This document shows positions 4,379-6,015 of a stretch of 6,015 nt of DNA, one piece after another. The stretch lies in assembly GCA_020635015.1 (NCBI GenBank), contig JACKAP010000045.1, positions 1 through 6,015 on the forward strand. The letters are read 5' to 3'. Each line of letters opens with the position of its first letter. Positions within the stretch are counted from its first letter, which is position 1. The notes under the pieces were generated by a model. That model saw only the letters and a list, made by a program, of their open reading frames with translations. It was not told the origin of the DNA and made no database searches. A program made the translations under genes and the position numbers. Source of the stretch: Calditrichia bacterium (GTDB lineage Bacteria; Calditrichota; Calditrichia; RBG-13-44-9; J075).

Positions 4379-6015
4379 ATGTGCGGTATTTGCGGCATAT
4401 ACGAAAAAAATCGCGATAACAGCACGCTGGTGGAGGCGATGTGCCGCATCCTGGCGCACCGCGGGCCGGATGCCTGGTCGGTTTACCCTTCCGGCGAGGT
4501 CTGCCTGGGGCACCGCCGCCTGAGCATCATCGACCTGGCCACCGGCGATCAGCCGATCTTCAACGAGGATAAAAGCCTGGCGATCGTCTACAACGGGGAG
4601 ATCTACAACTATCGCGAACTGCGCGAAGAGCTGCTGGCGAAGGGCTACCGCTTCCATACCGCCTCCGATACCGAGGTGATCCTGCAGCTTTACGCCGACC
4701 AGGGCGCGGAGGCCTTTGCCCGCCTGAACGGCATCTTCGCCTTCGCCATCCTCGACCGCCGGGAGGGGCGGGAACGGCTGGTGCTGGCCCGGGATCACTT
4801 CGGGATCAAACCGCTGCATTACTATGCAAAGGATGGGCGCTTCATCTTCGCCTCTGAGCAAAAAGCGATCCTGCTCCACCCGCAGGTAAGCCGGGAATTG
4901 AATCCCCAATCGCTGCATTACCATATCAACCTGCGCTACACCCAATCGAATGAAACCCTGTTCAAACATATCTTCCGGCTGCCTCCGGCGCATTATGTGG
5001 TCGTGGAAGGGGGAGATATCCGCAAGCTGGCGCCCTATTTCCGCCTGGAATACCGCCTCGATCACCGCAAGCGCGAGGAGGAATGGCTGGAGGAGATCCC
5101 GGTATACCTGAAACAGGCGGTGCAGCGGCAACTGGTCAGCGACGTGCCGATCGGGGTCTACCTCTCCGGGGGGATGGACTCCAGCTCCATCGTGGCGATG
5201 ATGCGCGAGGCGGGCGTGGAGAAGATCAATACCTTCACTCTGGGTTTCAACGAGCCGACCGATGAGAATGACGACGCCCAATTGGTGGCGGACTATTACC
5301 AGACCGAGCATCACAATCTGCGCATGGAGCTCAACCCGATGCGCTACCTGCCCCAGGTGATCTGGCACGCCGAGGAGCCCAAGATCAACCTGCTGCAGGG
5401 ATTCATGATGTCGCAATTCGTCTCCCAGCATGTCAAGGTGGTGCTGGGCGGCCTGGGGGGCGATGAGCTCTTTTCCGGTTATGATATTCACAATTTCATC
5501 TACCCATTCACCCGGCTGCATCAATGGGTGCCGGGAGGCATCGAAAAAAGCCTGCTTTCCAAACTCAGCGCCCTGAGCTATACCCTGCAAAGCCGCTTCG
5601 GCTCCCTGGCCTCGGATGAATACCGCCGGGGGCTGCAGATGGCGCTGGCCAGCGGCAACATCGCCAAATTTTACCTGATCCTGCGCAATGTATGGGATTT
5701 CGACCGCGCCCATTGGGAAAAAATTTACGCCCCGTCATTTCTGGAACAACAGATCCGGCCGGTGATCGGGGAGTTTGAAAATCTGTTTTCTCCTAACGGC
5801 GATCTAAGCGCTCTCGACCAGGTCTACCACGCCGAGTTTGCCAGCAAGATGGTCAACGACTACCTGCTCACCGAAGACCGGATGTCGATGGCCAACTCGG
5901 TGGAGGAGCGGGTGCCTTTCCTGGATCTCGACCTGGTGCAGCTGGGATTTTCCATTCCCGCCGGGCAAAAGATGCGCTTCAACGAGACCAAATACCTGCT
6001 GCGCAAGGCGATGCA
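4379..6015 (+). CDS. asnB: Asparagine synthase (glutamine-hydrolysing), AsnB family, polysaccharide-locus type (partial)
   Basis: The reading frame is open from ATG 4379 to the right edge, giving 545 residues of a family usually 600-640 long. The N-terminal Ntn glutaminase domain is intact: MCGICGIY exposes Cys2 after Met removal, followed by HRGPD (27-31), HRRLSIIDL (45-53), YNGEIYNY (71-78), SDTEVIL (96-102), RDHFGIKPL (138-146) and SEQKAI (159-164). The synthetase domain has the PP-loop SGGMDSS (263-269), which binds ATP pyrophosphate, then GGLGGDELFSGY (357-368) and NSVEERVPFLD (506-516). The expected reaction is ATP-dependent amide transfer from glutamine to a carboxylate, giving asparagine or, in glycan loci, possibly amidating a sugar carboxyl group. 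SGGMDS (for SGGLDS) and GGLGGDELF (for SGDGGDELF) are modest variants. The upstream purine tract GAAAGG (4361-4366) is weak and 12 nt away. The gene is distinctly G+C-rich (a sampled line is about 72%) and separated from the flippase by the CACAGAG element, so it may have its own transcript. Confidence 0.9.
   Translation, partial: MCGICGIYEKNRDNSTLVEAMCRILAHRGPDAWSVYPSGEVCLGHRRLSIIDLATGDQPIFNEDKSLAIVYNGEIYNYRELREELLAKGYRFHTASDTEVILQLYADQGAEAFARLNGIFAFAILDRREGRERLVLARDHFGIKPLHYYAKDGRFIFASEQKAILLHPQVSRELNPQSLHYHINLRYTQSNETLFKHIFRLPPAHYVVVEGGDIRKLAPYFRLEYRLDHRKREEEWLEEIPVYLKQAVQRQLVSDVPIGVYLSGGMDSSSIVAMMREAGVEKINTFTLGFNEPTDENDDAQLVADYYQTEHHNLRMELNPMRYLPQVIWHAEEPKINLLQGFMMSQFVSQHVKVVLGGLGGDELFSGYDIHNFIYPFTRLHQWVPGGIEKSLLSKLSALSYTLQSRFGSLASDEYRRGLQMALASGNIAKFYLILRNVWDFDRAHWEKIYAPSFLEQQIRPVIGEFENLFSPNGDLSALDQVYHAEFASKMVNDYLLTEDRMSMANSVEERVPFLDLDLVQLGFSIPAGQKMRFNETKYLLRKAM

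Noticed and set aside
4370..5713. Minus-strand open frame (447 codons) opposite the asnB-like gene
   Set aside because: The plus strand carries every AsnB motif in order. The reverse frame is a by-product of high third-position G+C.

Overview
The window is a stretch of a bacterial surface-polysaccharide locus (capsule, O-antigen or exopolysaccharide type). It has one truncated gene leaving leftward on the minus strand and five genes on the plus strand. The plus-strand products are a sulfotransferase, a hexapeptide-repeat acyltransferase, an FkbM-like methyltransferase, a Wzx-type flippase and a glutamine-dependent asparagine-synthetase-like amidotransferase cut by the right edge. No rRNA, tRNA, CRISPR array, transposase or phage gene is visible.

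Organism: clear Shine-Dalgarno use (AGGAGG 5 nt before the acyltransferase) and a sigma70-like promoter argue against a typical Bacteroidota expression style. The truncated left gene resembles the DUF7033 N-terminal domain of polysaccharide deacetylase proteins, which I associate mainly with Bacteroidota and relatives. Together with the CACAGAG palindromic repeat, this loosely suggests an uncultured or deep-branching FCB-group bacterium (for example Calditrichota or KSB1-like). That placement is inference with low confidence.

Layout: 1-335 (minus) is the DUF7033/deacetylase-like start. 336-423 is a divergent intergenic region with a good promoter facing right. 424-1323 sulfotransferase, 12 bp gap, 1336-1908 acyltransferase, 35 bp gap, 1944-2870 methyltransferase-like protein, and 2916-4211 flippase form a close co-directional set that reads as one operon. 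An 8-bp perfect hairpin sits just ahead of the flippase and covers its longest possible start. 4212-4378 is a 167-bp gap dominated by a 79-bp imperfect palindrome built from CACAGAG units. 4379-6015 is the asnB-like gene.

How they fit together: the set is rich in decorating enzymes (sulfation, O-acylation, methylation, amidation) plus the flippase that would export the lipid-linked repeat unit. No glycosyltransferase, polymerase or initiating transferase falls in the window, so the rest of the locus must lie outside. Base composition changes along the operon: sampled 60-nt lines of the acyltransferase and methyltransferase genes are about 38-47% G+C, against about 65-72% in the sulfotransferase and asnB genes. 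The middle pair probably has a different history.
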